The notes beneath the pieces are model-generated. The model was not told the DNA's origin. It was given only the letters and a program-made list of their open reading frames with translations, and did no database searches. Below are positions 1-8,966 of a stretch of DNA of 64,000 nucleotides, piece after piece. Each line of letters opens with the position of its first letter. Within the stretch, counting starts at the first letter, position 1. The translations under genes were made by a program, and so were the position numbers. Source of the DNA: G963708235 sp963708235 (GTDB lineage: Bacteria > Actinomycetota > Acidimicrobiia > Spongiisociales > UBA5794); assembly GCA_963708235.1 (NCBI GenBank), contig OY970200.1, positions 2,046,001 through 2,110,000 on the forward strand, given 5' to 3'.

Positions 1-862
1 GTCCAGCTACGGCGCATCACCCCAGCCGATGTCCGAGGATGGATCGCCGACATGGCCGACGAAGGCCTCTCCGCGTCCCGCATACGCCAGTCCCGCCAGC
101 TCCTGCGCGCCGCGCTCGAGGTCGCGGTGACCGACGGGGTCATTGGTCGCAACCCGGTCATCGGTGTCAAGGTCCCGACCGCCCGACCCCGCGAGCAGCG
201 ATTTCTCGACGCCGCACAGCTCGCTGCGCTGGCGGCAGTCGCCGAGGACCACGCCGCCGGCGCCGGACTCGTCGTCGAGGTCCTCGGCTGGGTCGGCCTC
301 CGCTGGGGAGAAGCTCACGGCTCTCAGATCGACCTCGGTGGACCCGCTCCGACGCCGGATCACAGTATCGGAGGCAGCGACCGAGGTCGGCGGCGAGTTG
401 GTGTTCGGGACACCCAAGAGCCATCGCAGCAGATCCGTGATCATGCCGTCGTGGCTCGCCGACCGCCTCGGCCGACATCTCGCCACCGTCGAGCCGGGCG
501 CCTTCGTGTGCACCACCACCAGGGGTGGACCGCTACGGACCGCCAACTTCCGTCGCGATGTGTGGACATCGGCGCTCGACGCCGCCGGGATCGACCCGGG
601 TCTGCGAGTGCACGACCTCCGCCACAGTGCGGCGTCCATGATGATCTCCTCCGGCGCCAGCATCAAGGCCGTGCAACGCCAGCTCGGTCACGGCTCCGCC
701 GCCATGACCCTCGACCTCTATGGGCACCTCTACGACGACGACCTCGAGGCCCTCGCGGACGCCCTTGATGAGCGGTACGCCGCCGCCCATGCGGCCCAAA
801 CCGGGCCAAAGGCCGATTCTGGGGTCATCGAGCTGCGGCCTGAATCGCCCCCGGGGCAGTGA
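1..862 (+). pseudogene. Tyrosine recombinase (integrase), 5'-truncated by the window and frameshifted
   Basis: The reading frame is open from base 1 (VQLRRITPADVRGW) and lines up with residues near 100 onward of the intact integrase at 46692-47849. It holds frame 1 until about base 310, then the match continues in frame 2 to the stop at 862. One extra base in the GGGGAGAAGCTC stretch explains the shift. The second part keeps the catalytic blocks TPKSHR, HDLRHS, LGHGSAAMT and LYGHLY with the tyrosine. Tyrosine recombinases of this kind integrate elements at tRNA 3' ends, and a tRNA lies 870 bp downstream. The start is outside the window. As read it could not make an active protein, but a sequencing insertion cannot be excluded. 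Confidence 0.9.
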
Positions 863-874
863 GACGCACGGCTT

Positions 875-1274
875 CTACCAGAAGCACTGAACAAGCCCCG
901 ATGCACGGATGGCTCGATCAGCTGTGACGAGCGGAATGCCATGCGCATTCGCTGTGGCGACGATCAGCCTGTCCCATGGGTCCGCCAGCGAGTCCCTGGG
1001 TATCGTGGCCGCGCTATCGACGACAGCCAAGCCGATCTCTTGGAGCGTGACGTGTGCCGAGCCGTTCGAGCGTCGTCCGTAGTGCGCCGAGATCCGCGGC
1101 GGTGACTGCCTCGGTGGTCTGGGTTACGTACCAGAGGTCGATGAGGCTGGCAACGGAAACGACGATGCCATCAGTGGCTTCCGCTTCACGCAAGACCGAG
1201 GCTGCGGTGTCGGAGAGTCGAGGGGAGCCGGCGATGTACCAGACGATGGCGTGGGAATCGGCGACGACTCTCAC
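875..1274 (-). pseudogene. VapC-like PIN-domain toxin, frameshifted
   Basis: PIN-domain RNases are toxins of type II toxin-antitoxin pairs. The N-terminal part (MRVVADSHAIVWY, with the first acidic residue) runs from 1274 to about 1050. The C-terminal part (LQEIGLAVVDS, DPWDRLIVATA, GIPLVTADRAI) follows in another frame to the stop at 875-877. The span is 400 nt, so removing one base near 1050-1057 restores a 132-residue protein of normal VapC size. The ATG overlaps the stop of the upstream antitoxin by 4 nt, which shows translational coupling. It converges on the integrase pseudogene with 12 bp between them. Confidence 0.85.
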
Positions 1275-1510
1275 GACTGGTTGAGGTCCTCGACCGCGAG
1301 TGCGCTCCCTCGCTCGAAGTCGCTCCAGTCGAGGTCGGGGAAGTCAGGGAGTGCACCGGCGAGCTGCGCCGGCTGGTCCGCCCGGTGGGCTTCGACGACG
1401 CGCAGGTGTGTGCCAGGCAGCAGACCCAGTCGAGCGAGCTGCTCGGCCGGGATGCTTCCGTCGTCGGCAACCACGAGGGTGTCGTCGGCCGTAGGGTCGG
1501 GTGCGCTCAT
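1271..1510 (-). CDS. VapB-like antitoxin
   Basis: This 79-residue acidic protein has a short N-terminal beta-hairpin-like segment (TLVVADDGSIPAEQL) typical of swapped-hairpin antitoxin DNA-binding domains. Its C-terminus (DFPDLDWSDFERGSAL) is acidic and would occupy the PIN toxin. The ATG at 1510 is preferred because the open frame further upstream runs back over the integrase tail and tRNA flank and has no coding character. It is followed by the broken VapC with a 4-nt overlap. Function is inferred mainly from position and size. Confidence 0.7.
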   Translation of the reverse strand: MSAPDPTADDTLVVADDGSIPAEQLARLGLLPGTHLRVVEAHRADQPAQLAGALPDFPDLDWSDFERGSALAVEDLNQS

Positions 1511-1730
1511 CGCGCAAAGTCTACGCCCACTCTCCCTGGTGCGGCACAACCGGACCTTGGACCGCACCCAGTTCCCGCTCTCACTCGGGAACCGCCACCC
1601 GGCCATCACGAGCACGCCGCGCACCCCACAGCCCAGCACCTTCGCGGCCCCACGCGGCCCAAGCCCGAATCTGACGTGATCACGTTGAGACAAGAATCGC
1701 CGCAAAGCCTTGATACGCAAGGCTTCTGAC
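1511..1730. other. Element end: integrase C-terminal remnant abutting the tRNA
   Basis: No complete gene is visible. On the plus strand, from about 1655 to 1729, the frame reads RPKPESDVITLRQESPQS, which resembles the C-terminus of the integrases in this window (VIELRPESP at 1-862, NVVTLPTR at 46692-47849). It stops within the hairpin downstream of the tRNA. I read this as the att junction of the element lying to the left. Confidence 0.55.
1705..1725 (-). terminator. Hairpin immediately 3' of the tRNA
   Basis: AAGCCTTG and CAAGGCTT form an 8-bp stem around a 5-nt loop, 5 bp beyond the tRNA CCA end on the minus strand. The same position and form are seen 3' of tRNA-Asn. There is no clear T-tract. 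It lies inside the presumed attachment region. Confidence 0.6.
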
Positions 1731-1807
1731 TGGTGGGCCCGGCAGGACTCGAACCTGCGACCGACGGATTATGAGTCCGCTGCTCTAACCGACTGAGCTA
1801 CGGGCCC
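1731..1807 (-). tRNA. tRNA with CAT anticodon, probably tRNA-Ile2 (lysidine type)
   Basis: The minus strand gives a full cloverleaf: acceptor GGGCCCG paired with CGGGCCC, A73, encoded CCA, D-arm GCTCAGTCGGTTAGAGC, anticodon loop CTCATAA, and T-arm GGTTCGAGTCC. The anticodon is CAT. C4-G69 and C5-G68 and the variable loop resemble Ile2 tRNAs read by TilS more than elongator Met tRNAs, but I cannot prove this by eye. It is the attachment site of the element ending to its left. Confidence 0.85.
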
Positions 1808-1953
1808 GGGAATGTGGTTGTGACACGTGGCTTTGCGGCGGGTCGTCTCTCTGAGATGGCCGCTCGTTGTCGCAGGGCACGACCGGGACGGTCGATCCTA
1901 CCTTGCGCGGTGCTGGTCACCAGCGCCAGTTCGGCCGCCGGACTTCCGGTCCG

Positions 1954-2775
1954 TCAGCCTTCCACACGGAATCGAACCAGATCGGAGGCGAGGATCAGGT
2001 CTCCCACAAACCCACCCTGACGAGTCTCGGCGACATACGCATCGATGTCGCCTGGCGACGACGGTGCCGGAAGTAGGTGGGTGAGCACCAGGGTATCGAC
2101 CGCCGCCTCTGCGGCCAGCGCGCCGACGGATTGGGCGCTTGCGTTCCATCCGAGCAGCGAAGCGGAGGCGCGGTCGGTGAGAACCGCTTCGTGGATGAGC
2201 ACGTCGGCACCGCCTGCAAGCTGGCGGACACCTGCTCCGACCGCGGTGTCGCCGCTGATGGCCACGGTGCGTCGTCCGTCGCCGATGCGGTAGCCGACTG
2301 CCGCTTCGATCGGATGATGGTCCACGAGGACGCTGCTCACCGTCCAGTCGTCGTGGGTGTAAACCACGGAAAGTCGCCCGGTCGCCGCAAACGTGCGGAC
2401 CTCGATCCTGGGGCGCAGCCCGCCGTCGGACGGACCCTGGCCGTGGAAGGCGGTGTCCTCGAACGGCTCGAGGCACCGATCGGCAAACCGGGCAGCGGGT
2501 CCTTCGGATGCGACCACGATGAGCGGTTGGTGGCCGCCGTCCGTCCATCTCGTGGTGGCGAAGGTGGCCAGATCGCTGACGTGGTCGGTGTGATGGTGGG
2601 TCAGTAAGACGCCGGCGACGTCGGTGAGGTCGAGCCCAGCCTGCAGAGCACGCTGAGTCACACCCCGGCCACAGTCGACGAGGAGCCAGCTCGCTCCCCG
2701 GCTCAGCGCAACTCCCGAACCGCAACGGTCCGGATCGGCGTTCGGGGTACCGGTGCCGAGGAGCACGACCTCCAT
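1954..2775 (-). CDS. MBL-fold metallo-hydrolase, RNase Z-like
   Basis: This 273-residue protein starts MEVVLLGTGTPNADPDR, the glycine-rich opening of RNase Z and related beta-lactamase-fold hydrolases. It carries the zinc motif LLTHHHTDHVSD near residue 60, a second metal aspartate in AISGDTAVG and a late histidine in LVLTHLLP. Such enzymes hydrolyse phosphoesters or other substrates with two metals. The long exosite arm of true tRNase Z is not obvious, so the substrate is unassigned. The ATG at 2775 is adjacent to the family's conserved first strand, which fixes the start. Confidence 0.85.
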   Translation of the reverse strand: MEVVLLGTGTPNADPDRCGSGVALSRGASWLLVDCGRGVTQRALQAGLDLTDVAGVLLTHHHTDHVSDLATFATTRWTDGGHQPLIVVASEGPAARFADRCLEPFEDTAFHGQGPSDGGLRPRIEVRTFAATGRLSVVYTHDDWTVSSVLVDHHPIEAAVGYRIGDGRRTVAISGDTAVGAGVRQLAGGADVLIHEAVLTDRASASLLGWNASAQSVGALAAEAAVDTLVLTHLLPAPSSPGDIDAYVAETRQGGFVGDLILASDLVRFRVEG

Positions 2776-2892
2776 CAGGCCCCCACCCTACGCACGCGAA
2801 GCGACACCGCGTACAAACCGTGGGGAAGACAGCGCCTCATGCGATCGGCTCGGTTGCGGAGACACCCCTGAGGGGTCGTCCCGTCCGGAACA

Positions 2893-3567
2893 TCATTCGG
2901 ACGGGGCGCGGAGGGGTCGACCCCAGAGGGAGACCAGGCGGGCGACGAGGGTGATCAGGAAGACCTGGCCCACGAACGCCTCGAGCACGACGAGGCGTTT
3001 CGCAAGGATGGTCACCGGCGTGATGTCCCCGAAGCCGACGGTGGTGAGGGTGATGAACGAGAAGTAGACGTAGTCACCGTCGGAGCCGATCCCGGAGAAC
3101 GGGGTCTGCTCCCCGAAGGAGGCGACGGCAAAGTACAAGGCCGCCATGGCGAAACCGATGAGGGCATAGGCGGAGATGGCGCCCATCACGGTCTGCATGG
3201 TGACGGTCCGGTGCTGGGCGATCCTGGACAGGATGGCGAAGATCGCCAGGAACTGGCTCGCAAACACCATCACGGCCAGCACACCGAGCTCGGTGACACC
3301 TCCGGCCACCACCAGCCCGACCGCCGCCAGCAACATCCCGCCGGTGGCGGTGACCCCCAGCCTGCGGAGACGCACCGGAATCCCCGGTGACCACAGCACC
3401 ACGATCAAGATCGTCAGCCAGATGACGGCACTGGCCAGCTTGACCCAGTTGTGGTCGCTGATGCCGGAGACCAGGTAGCTCCCCAGCACCAGCAGCAGCA
3501 CCACGCCGTAGCGTTCCCGGGCAACCGGTCCCAGCCGTTGCTCGTTGACCGTCGTGGCGTCTGTCAT
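2893..3567 (-). CDS. Ion channel family protein with TVGFGD potassium filter
   Basis: This is a 224-residue membrane protein. About six hydrophobic segments are visible. The last pair flanks a pore loop with LTTVGFGDITPV, the potassium selectivity filter. Two-helix pore channels of this type conduct K+ across the plasma membrane. The extra N-terminal helices contain no S4-like arginine ladder, so voltage sensing is not supported. A GGAGG lies too close to the first ATG at 3576 but about 9 nt before the ATG at 3567, so I prefer the latter. The gene stands alone between an MBL hydrolase and a divergent regulator. Confidence 0.88.
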   Translation of the reverse strand: MTDATTVNEQRLGPVARERYGVVLLLVLGSYLVSGISDHNWVKLASAVIWLTILIVVLWSPGIPVRLRRLGVTATGGMLLAAVGLVVAGGVTELGVLAVMVFASQFLAIFAILSRIAQHRTVTMQTVMGAISAYALIGFAMAALYFAVASFGEQTPFSGIGSDGDYVYFSFITLTTVGFGDITPVTILAKRLVVLEAFVGQVFLITLVARLVSLWGRPLRAPSE

Positions 3568-3681
3568 CCCGTGCATCCCTCCGTGACCCGGTCCGCAAGC
3601 AACGAATCTATCGCCTCACCGCCCCGCCCGCCCAGAACTGGGTTCCGCCTCGCCCGTTCTACAGATTTCGAATCTTGTCAG

Positions 3682-3719
3682 CGTTCGATATTCATAGTAT
3701 GTTCGACAGATATCGAACG
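3682..3719. promoter_or_regulatory. Inverted repeat, probable operator of the ArsR-like regulator
   Basis: CGTTCGATAT at 3682-3691 is mirrored by ATATCGAACG at 3710-3719, a perfect 10-bp arm with an 18-bp spacer ending 18 bp before the ATG at 3738. A further AGATT/AATCT pair lies just upstream. The position fits autoregulation by the downstream HTH protein. Confidence 0.6.
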
Positions 3720-3737
3720 ACGTTGGGGTTGGTCGCT

Positions 3738-4832
3738 ATGAGCCCGCAATCGAAATCTGCCGACCGCACCCACACCGGGGCGCCGCTGTCGTTGTCGGTT
3801 GAGGCATCCCCGGTGTACGAGCTGCTGCTCACGCTGTTCATGTATCACACCGCCGGCCTCGACCCCGACCACCCGGAGAACCGCCAGACCATCGCCGAGA
3901 TCGGAGGACGGCTCGGGGCACCCGCCCGCACCGCCCTCAACCGGGTCTCGGGAAGCGCCGCAGTCTGGGGTTTTCTCATCGGTGTGGCGTATCGCTCTCA
4001 GTCGGCGACGGCTTCCGACTTCGCCAACCACCTTGCGGCGACCGATCCCGTTGCGCTCCGTCGCCAGATCATGACCGACGCCGGCTTCGCCACCTCGCAA
4101 GGGCACGACGCCGACGCCATCGAACGGGCCATCCACGGAGACACCAGCGGTATCGATGCCGGGGACGATCCCGCCGATCAAGGGTTGATCACGCTGTTCG
4201 ATCTCAGCCCCAGTTCGACCACAGAGCTTCTAGTTGCGGCACTCCGCACCGCCGGCGCCGACCTGGAACCCCACCTCACCGACCTGCTCCCCCGACTAGA
4301 GCGCGACGCCGAGACCACCCGCGCCATGGCCGACACCATGTCCCCCACCGCCGTTGTCGAGGCCGCCACCAGCGGCGTGACCTTCGACTGGCAACCCGAC
4401 ACCACCGAGGTGCTGCTGATCCCATCGCTGGTCGTCTCACCCTGGGTGGTGATGACCCAGCACGATCAGATCCCGATCTTCTGCTACCCCGTATCGGAGA
4501 CCGACCGCAACGTCGATCCGGCGGCGCCACCGGCACCCCTGGTCGAGATGCTCAAGGCGCTAGCCGACGAGAAGCGGCTCCGCCTGCTCTACATCCTGGG
4601 TGAAGGCCAGTACACGCTCGGCGAGCTCGCCGAGAAGGTCGACCTTGCCAAGTCGACGACGCACCATCACCTCCGGGCCCTCCGCACCGCCGGCCTGATC
4701 CGGGTGGTCGTCGATCAGAGCAAACAGGAGATTGCCCGTGCGGAAGCCATCCCCGGGCTCGACCGACTGCTCGACGACTACCTCTCGGCGGCCCGCAACC
4801 GTCCACCCGCACCCGATCCGGACGGGACATGA
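3738..4832 (+). CDS. ArsR-family transcriptional regulator with long N-terminal domain
   Basis: This 364-residue protein has its winged HTH near the C-terminus: EMLKALADEKRLRLLYIL, LGELAEKVDLAKSTTHHHL and RTAGLIRVVV at about residues 270-335. The first 260 residues form a separate, mostly helical region as in DUF5937-type ArsR regulators, where it is thought to sense a ligand. The open frame extends to 3675, but the palindromic operator covers that stretch, so the ATG at 3738 is chosen. It overlaps the next small gene by 4 nt and is likely autoregulated. The effector is unknown. Confidence 0.8.
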   Translation: MSPQSKSADRTHTGAPLSLSVEASPVYELLLTLFMYHTAGLDPDHPENRQTIAEIGGRLGAPARTALNRVSGSAAVWGFLIGVAYRSQSATASDFANHLAATDPVALRRQIMTDAGFATSQGHDADAIERAIHGDTSGIDAGDDPADQGLITLFDLSPSSTTELLVAALRTAGADLEPHLTDLLPRLERDAETTRAMADTMSPTAVVEAATSGVTFDWQPDTTEVLLIPSLVVSPWVVMTQHDQIPIFCYPVSETDRNVDPAAPPAPLVEMLKALADEKRLRLLYILGEGQYTLGELAEKVDLAKSTTHHHLRALRTAGLIRVVVDQSKQEIARAEAIPGLDRLLDDYLSAARNRPPAPDPDGT

Positions 4833-5062
4833 CCATGCACGGCCCCCACCTCCACGATTTCGCCAGGAGCGTCGACGCCGATCGCCGCCAACGAATGGCC
4901 TCCGCCAATTCCCGACGGCGCACCGGGCGTTTCCGCACCGCCGTCGGACTGGGTCTGGTCAAGGTGGGTCTGCGGTTGGCGAACCGCTCTCTCGATCTCC
5001 ACCGCCATCCAGAACCGCCCCCGAACCGGTGCCGCCCATCCCACGCGGCTCCCGTGGGGTAG
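4829..5062 (+). CDS. Small basic hypothetical protein, coupled to the ArsR-like gene
   Basis: This 77-residue reading frame overlaps the regulator stop by ATGA. It is rich in Arg and His (RQRMASANSRRRTGRF) with one short hydrophobic stretch (VGLGLVKVGLRLAN), so it may sit on a membrane or bind nucleic acid. I do not recognise a family. The coupling to the upstream gene is the main reason to accept it. Confidence 0.5.
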   Translation: MTMHGPHLHDFARSVDADRRQRMASANSRRRTGRFRTAVGLGLVKVGLRLANRSLDLHRHPEPPPNRCRPSHAAPVG

Positions 5063-5072
5063 TCTGCGATCG

Positions 5073-7067
5073 ATGCCTCGAGTCTCCCGCAAAGGTGATG
5101 CGGGGACGGTCGGCGACGACGCCAGGACCAAAAAGGTGAGGGGAACAGCCGATCCTCAGGATCCGCGGCCGTTGGGCCAGCGGCTGGTCGACGCGGGGCT
5201 CATCACTTCCGACGCCCGTGACGATGCCTTGCGCCGGCACCAAGAGACCGGGTTCCGTCTCGGTGAGATCCTTCTCGTCCGCCGTCTGATCGACCGTCGC
5301 GATCTCTACCTGCACCTGGCCGAGGTGTGGGGGCAGGACTTCGTCGACCTCGCCGGGGTCGAACCCGACCCACCGCTCCTGTTCGGGCTGACCCAGTACC
5401 ACCTCGCCCGGGAGTCCTGGGTCCCGATCCGAACCCGATCCGACGGCCGGGTCGTGGTCGCCATCAGCGAACCCCCCGACTTCCTTCGGACCGCCCACAT
5501 CGAGCGGTCGGTAGGACACCCGGTGACCCTTGTCGCCGCCACCGACCGCGACGTCCTCGAGGTCATCCACCGCGCCTTCCGCGATGCCGTCGTCCACAAG
5601 GCAACCATGGGGTTGTGGGATGTCGACGCCACCGCCTCCGCCCGCCACGTGTTGTCCCTGCCGCAGCGGATCATGTTGTGGACGCTCGTCCTCCTGCTGG
5701 TCGGTGCGTTGGTGCTCGCCCCCGGCGACACGCTGATCGCCCTCTCCGCCATCGTCAGCGGGCTGTTCCTGATCAGCGTGTCGTTCAAGTTCGTGGTGGC
5801 GATGGTCGGTGTCCGGCGCGAGCGGTGGACCACCGTCGCCGACGACCAGATCGCCACGCTGGAGGACAGGGATCTTCCCCGGTACACGATCCTGGTGCCG
5901 GTCTTCCGCGAAGCGAACATCATCGGTCAGCTCATCGGAAATCTTGCGGCGCTCGACTATCCCCCGGAACGTCTCGACGTCATTGTGCTCATCGAGGAGA
6001 GCGACCCGGAAACCCTCGAAGCCCTCCTGGCCGCCGACCCGCCCTCGTACGTGCGCAGCCTCCTCATCCCCGCCTCCGAGCCGCAGACCAAACCCAAGGC
6101 ATGCAACGTCGGCCTCGAATATGCCCTCGGCGAGTTCCTCGTCATCTACGACGCCGAGGACGCTCCCGAACCCGGTCAGCTCAAGGTGGCGGTGGCGGCT
6201 TTCCGCAACGGCGATCCCCGTCTGGTGTGTGTGCAGGCGGCGCTCAACTACTGGAACGCCGAGGAGAACGCCCTCACCCGAATGTTCACCCTCGAGTACT
6301 CGTACTGGTTCGACTACATGCTCCCCGGGCTCGACCGGCTCGGCCTCCCCATCCCTCTGGGAGGCACTTCGAACCACTTCCGCACCAACTCCCTCCACGA
6401 ACTCGGAGGATGGGACCCCTACAACGTGACCGAGGACGCCGACCTCGGGATCAGGGTCGCCGCCACCGGCGGCACGGTCGGGGTCATCCCCTCCACCACC
6501 TTCGAGGAGGCCAACCGGGCCTACGGAAACTGGATCCGGCAACGGTCCCGGTGGATCAAGGGCTACATGCAGACCCTGCTGGTCCACCTCCGACTCCCCC
6601 TCGAGATGGTCCGTTCCGCCGGCTGGAAGGGGGCGACATCGTTCATGCTGCTGATCGGCGGCACCCCCTACACCTTCCTCGCCACTCCCCCGCTGTTCGC
6701 CCTCTTCATCGTGACCCTGTTCACCTCCGACGAGTTGGGTCAATGGTTCCCCGGCTGGGTTCTCTACGTGAGCCTGTTCAACCTCCTCATCGGAAACTCG
6801 CTGATGATCTACCTGTCGATGATGGGCGCCTTCAAGCGGCGCCGCTACCGGTTGGTGTTGTGGGCGCTGCTCAACCCGCTGTATTGGATCCTCCATTCGA
6901 TCGCCGCCTACAAGGCACTCTGGCAACTGATCCGCGATCCCCACTACTGGGAGAAGACCGTTCATGGTCTCAGTGACCTCACATCCCCCAACGAACCCTC
7001 CCCCGGCTACACATCCGGCCAATCATCTGGGGCCGACGACGCTGATCGTCAGCCGGTGGCCGGCTGA
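5073..7067 (+). CDS. MshEN-domain family 2 glycosyltransferase, BcsA-like
   Basis: This is a 664-residue membrane enzyme. Residues about 35-170 resemble the MshEN (type II secretion ATPase N-terminal) domain: LGQRLVDAGLITSDARDDAL and FRLGEILL. Two hydrophobic helices at about 200-245 precede a GT2 domain with DAED at 360-363, TED at 453-455 and QRSRW at 490-494, the D,D,D,QxxRW signature of processive synthases. C-terminal helices would form the export channel. MshEN domains can bind cyclic di-GMP, so allosteric control is plausible but inferred. The polymer is unknown. The next membrane gene overlaps its 3' end. Confidence 0.87.
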   Translation: MPRVSRKGDAGTVGDDARTKKVRGTADPQDPRPLGQRLVDAGLITSDARDDALRRHQETGFRLGEILLVRRLIDRRDLYLHLAEVWGQDFVDLAGVEPDPPLLFGLTQYHLARESWVPIRTRSDGRVVVAISEPPDFLRTAHIERSVGHPVTLVAATDRDVLEVIHRAFRDAVVHKATMGLWDVDATASARHVLSLPQRIMLWTLVLLLVGALVLAPGDTLIALSAIVSGLFLISVSFKFVVAMVGVRRERWTTVADDQIATLEDRDLPRYTILVPVFREANIIGQLIGNLAALDYPPERLDVIVLIEESDPETLEALLAADPPSYVRSLLIPASEPQTKPKACNVGLEYALGEFLVIYDAEDAPEPGQLKVAVAAFRNGDPRLVCVQAALNYWNAEENALTRMFTLEYSYWFDYMLPGLDRLGLPIPLGGTSNHFRTNSLHELGGWDPYNVTEDADLGIRVAATGGTVGVIPSTTFEEANRAYGNWIRQRSRWIKGYMQTLLVHLRLPLEMVRSAGWKGATSFMLLIGGTPYTFLATPPLFALFIVTLFTSDELGQWFPGWVLYVSLFNLLIGNSLMIYLSMMGAFKRRRYRLVLWALLNPLYWILHSIAAYKALWQLIRDPHYWEKTVHGLSDLTSPNEPSPGYTSGQSSGADDADRQPVAG

Positions 7068-8115
7068 GTTCCGTTATCGCCTGGCCCTGCGGGCGGCCAT
7101 CGCCGCACCGCTGATCCTGATGTCGGCATGGGTGGCGGCGCTGCCGTACACCTCGGCCCCCCATGCCGAGCTGCTGGCACGGGGAACGGCGATGGCCGGC
7201 TCGTCGGCGGCCGAGGCGGTCGGGCTCGCCTACCCGCCGATCCCGACGGTGCTGGCGTTCATCTTCGGGACCGCCTTTGCACTGTCGGCGGTGGCCTCGC
7301 TGTTCGCCGCCACCGCCCTCCACGCCACAGTCGAACGCATGGTGCGACGGCGACTCCCCTGGTATGCGGTGGGCGCCCTCACCCTTGCCGTGGTGGCGCC
7401 ACCGGCGAGCTGGTACCTGGCCACCCAGGATCTGGCGACGATGGGCGGGCTCACCATGTTGGTGATCGCCCTGGACGGTGTGGTGCGGTTTGCCTTCGGG
7501 GAGGAGACCGAGGGGGGATTCACCGCCGGCCTGCTCCTCGCCGGTGCGTTCCTGTTCGACCCGGTGGCGCTGGTGTATGTGGTGCTCCTGGCGCTCGCCG
7601 CTCCCCTGCTCGCCTGGTCACGACATCGTGGTGAGCCTGCCGCCGCCCGGGCCACCATCGCCGTGTTGTGTGCCCCCACCCTGGCGCTGGTGGCGTCGAC
7701 GGCGTATCTGCGATGGCTGTTCACCGGCCGTCCGATCGCAGGCCCGATCCGGGAACTGGGGCTGTTCTCCTTCCCCGACGGGGTGATGAACTCGCTCGTG
7801 GATGCGCTTGCCTTCACCGGCGAGGCGATGTGGCACTCGCCGATCTACCTGGTGGTGGGGACGCTGCTGGTGCTGCGCCGACCAGTCGCCGGGCTCGGGC
7901 TGCTCCTGCCACTGGTGGGTCTCACCCTCACCGTCTGGGTCGGGTTTCCGTATGCACCGATCGCCGCCATCCTGCTGCTCACCCTCCTCGGTCTGGCCAC
8001 GATCCCTTCACGACCGGGATGGCGGGTGTCGGCGCTGCTGGTGGCGGCGGCTGCCGTGCAGCTTGCGGTCAATCTCACCTACGAGATACCGGGCTGGAAC
8101 GGTCTCTTCGCCTGA
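6964..8115 (+). CDS. Polytopic membrane protein, likely partner of the glycosyltransferase
   Basis: This protein has 383 residues with about ten hydrophobic segments and no recognised motif. The ATG at 6964 lies inside the 3' end of the glycosyltransferase, an overlap of 104 bp. In-frame GTG at 6973 is an alternative, and no later start precedes the first helix without losing it. The overlap and same-strand order suggest co-translation and a shared envelope polysaccharide function. That role is inferred from context only. Confidence 0.65.
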   Translation: MVSVTSHPPTNPPPATHPANHLGPTTLIVSRWPAEFRYRLALRAAIAAPLILMSAWVAALPYTSAPHAELLARGTAMAGSSAAEAVGLAYPPIPTVLAFIFGTAFALSAVASLFAATALHATVERMVRRRLPWYAVGALTLAVVAPPASWYLATQDLATMGGLTMLVIALDGVVRFAFGEETEGGFTAGLLLAGAFLFDPVALVYVVLLALAAPLLAWSRHRGEPAAARATIAVLCAPTLALVASTAYLRWLFTGRPIAGPIRELGLFSFPDGVMNSLVDALAFTGEAMWHSPIYLVVGTLLVLRRPVAGLGLLLPLVGLTLTVWVGFPYAPIAAILLLTLLGLATIPSRPGWRVSALLVAAAAVQLAVNLTYEIPGWNGLFA

Positions 8116-8233
8116 CGGCCTGGCAGGCAGCGGTGAACTGGTCGGTTCGGAGAATTCACCCAACCGTCATCCGGGCGGCACCTCGGCAACATCCGGATGC
8201 GGTTGGATGGGCGCACATCGAGAGAGGGCACCA

Positions 8234-8404
8234 ATGTTGGATACCCGAGAGCGCATCAGCGACGAAGATCTTGCCGTCAAGGCCCGGGAACTCGCCGAGC
8301 TTCTCAACGGCCTGCCGCTTCCTCCGCTCCGTCCCACCGCAAAGACCCGCCCACTCGACCTCCCCGACACCGGGGGTCGGGTGGGCATCCGGGCCACCGG
8401 CTGA
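8234..8404 (+). CDS. Small hypothetical protein
   Basis: This 56-residue frame starts MLDTRERISDEDLAVKAREL and ends RVGIRATG. A GAGAGAGGG Shine-Dalgarno stretch sits 6-13 bp upstream of the ATG, which is the main support. It is acidic-to-helical in the first half and proline-rich later. No family is recognised. It stands between the membrane protein and a convergent thioesterase. Confidence 0.45.
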   Translation: MLDTRERISDEDLAVKARELAELLNGLPLPPLRPTAKTRPLDLPDTGGRVGIRATG

Positions 8405-8548
8405 CTACTGCCACGCCGATCCATCCACGTCGACCGGCTGCGGCCATCCGGCGTGGCAACCCAGCGGCAGTGGCCTGCCCGGAGAAACTCTTCCTCCAGC
8501 TCCACAGCTCGAAGGTCTCCGGGCGGGCCGCTGCCAACGGAGCGTCTG

Positions 8549-8965
8549 TCAGGTGGCGGAGTCGGCGAAGACGGTGATCGCCTCGGCGAGCGCCGCCGGG
8601 ACCCGGGTCGGGCGCCCCGAGGTGGTGGTCGCCGCCACCGTGATCTCCTGATCGGCGAGCAGCACACCGTCACGCAACAGGCGTTGGTGCCATGTCGTCG
8701 ACGTGCGGCGCATCCGGGCCACCGATGTCTCGACGGTGAGCAGGTCACCCGGCCCGGCGGATCGCACGAAGCGGGTGCGCAACTCGGTCACCACCAGGTG
8801 GAACCCGAGCTCTTTGAGGGTCTTGAGACTCATCCCGACCGAGTCGAGCAACTCGACCCTCGCCACCTCGAAGTACTGGACATAGGCGGCGTGGTTGACG
8901 TGATCGTACGGATCGAGTTCGTAGAAGCGGACCCTGATGGTGGTTTCGAACGGCACGGCGCCCAC
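8549..8965 (-). CDS. Acyl-CoA thioesterase, 4-hydroxybenzoyl-CoA thioesterase-like hot-dog fold
   Basis: This 138-residue protein has the hot-dog signature VRFYELDPYDHVNHAAYVQYFEVAR in its first 40 residues, including the D-x-x-x-H-V-N catalytic pattern. These enzymes hydrolyse acyl-CoA thioesters in the cytoplasm. GTG at 8965 lies 1 bp after the trmL stop, so the pair is probably coupled; GTG at 8956 is possible. The longer frame upstream only shadows trmL. Substrate is not predictable. Confidence 0.85.
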   Translation of the reverse strand: MGAVPFETTIRVRFYELDPYDHVNHAAYVQYFEVARVELLDSVGMSLKTLKELGFHLVVTELRTRFVRSAGPGDLLTVETSVARMRRTSTTWHQRLLRDGVLLADQEITVAATTTSGRPTRVPAALAEAITVFADSAT

Positions 8966-8966
8966 G

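Noticed and set aside
4959..7022. 687-residue open frame on the minus strand
   Set aside because: It is the antisense shadow of the MshEN-GT2 glycosyltransferase. Composition is Gly/Val/Asp-rich with no motif, while the plus strand has clear domains.
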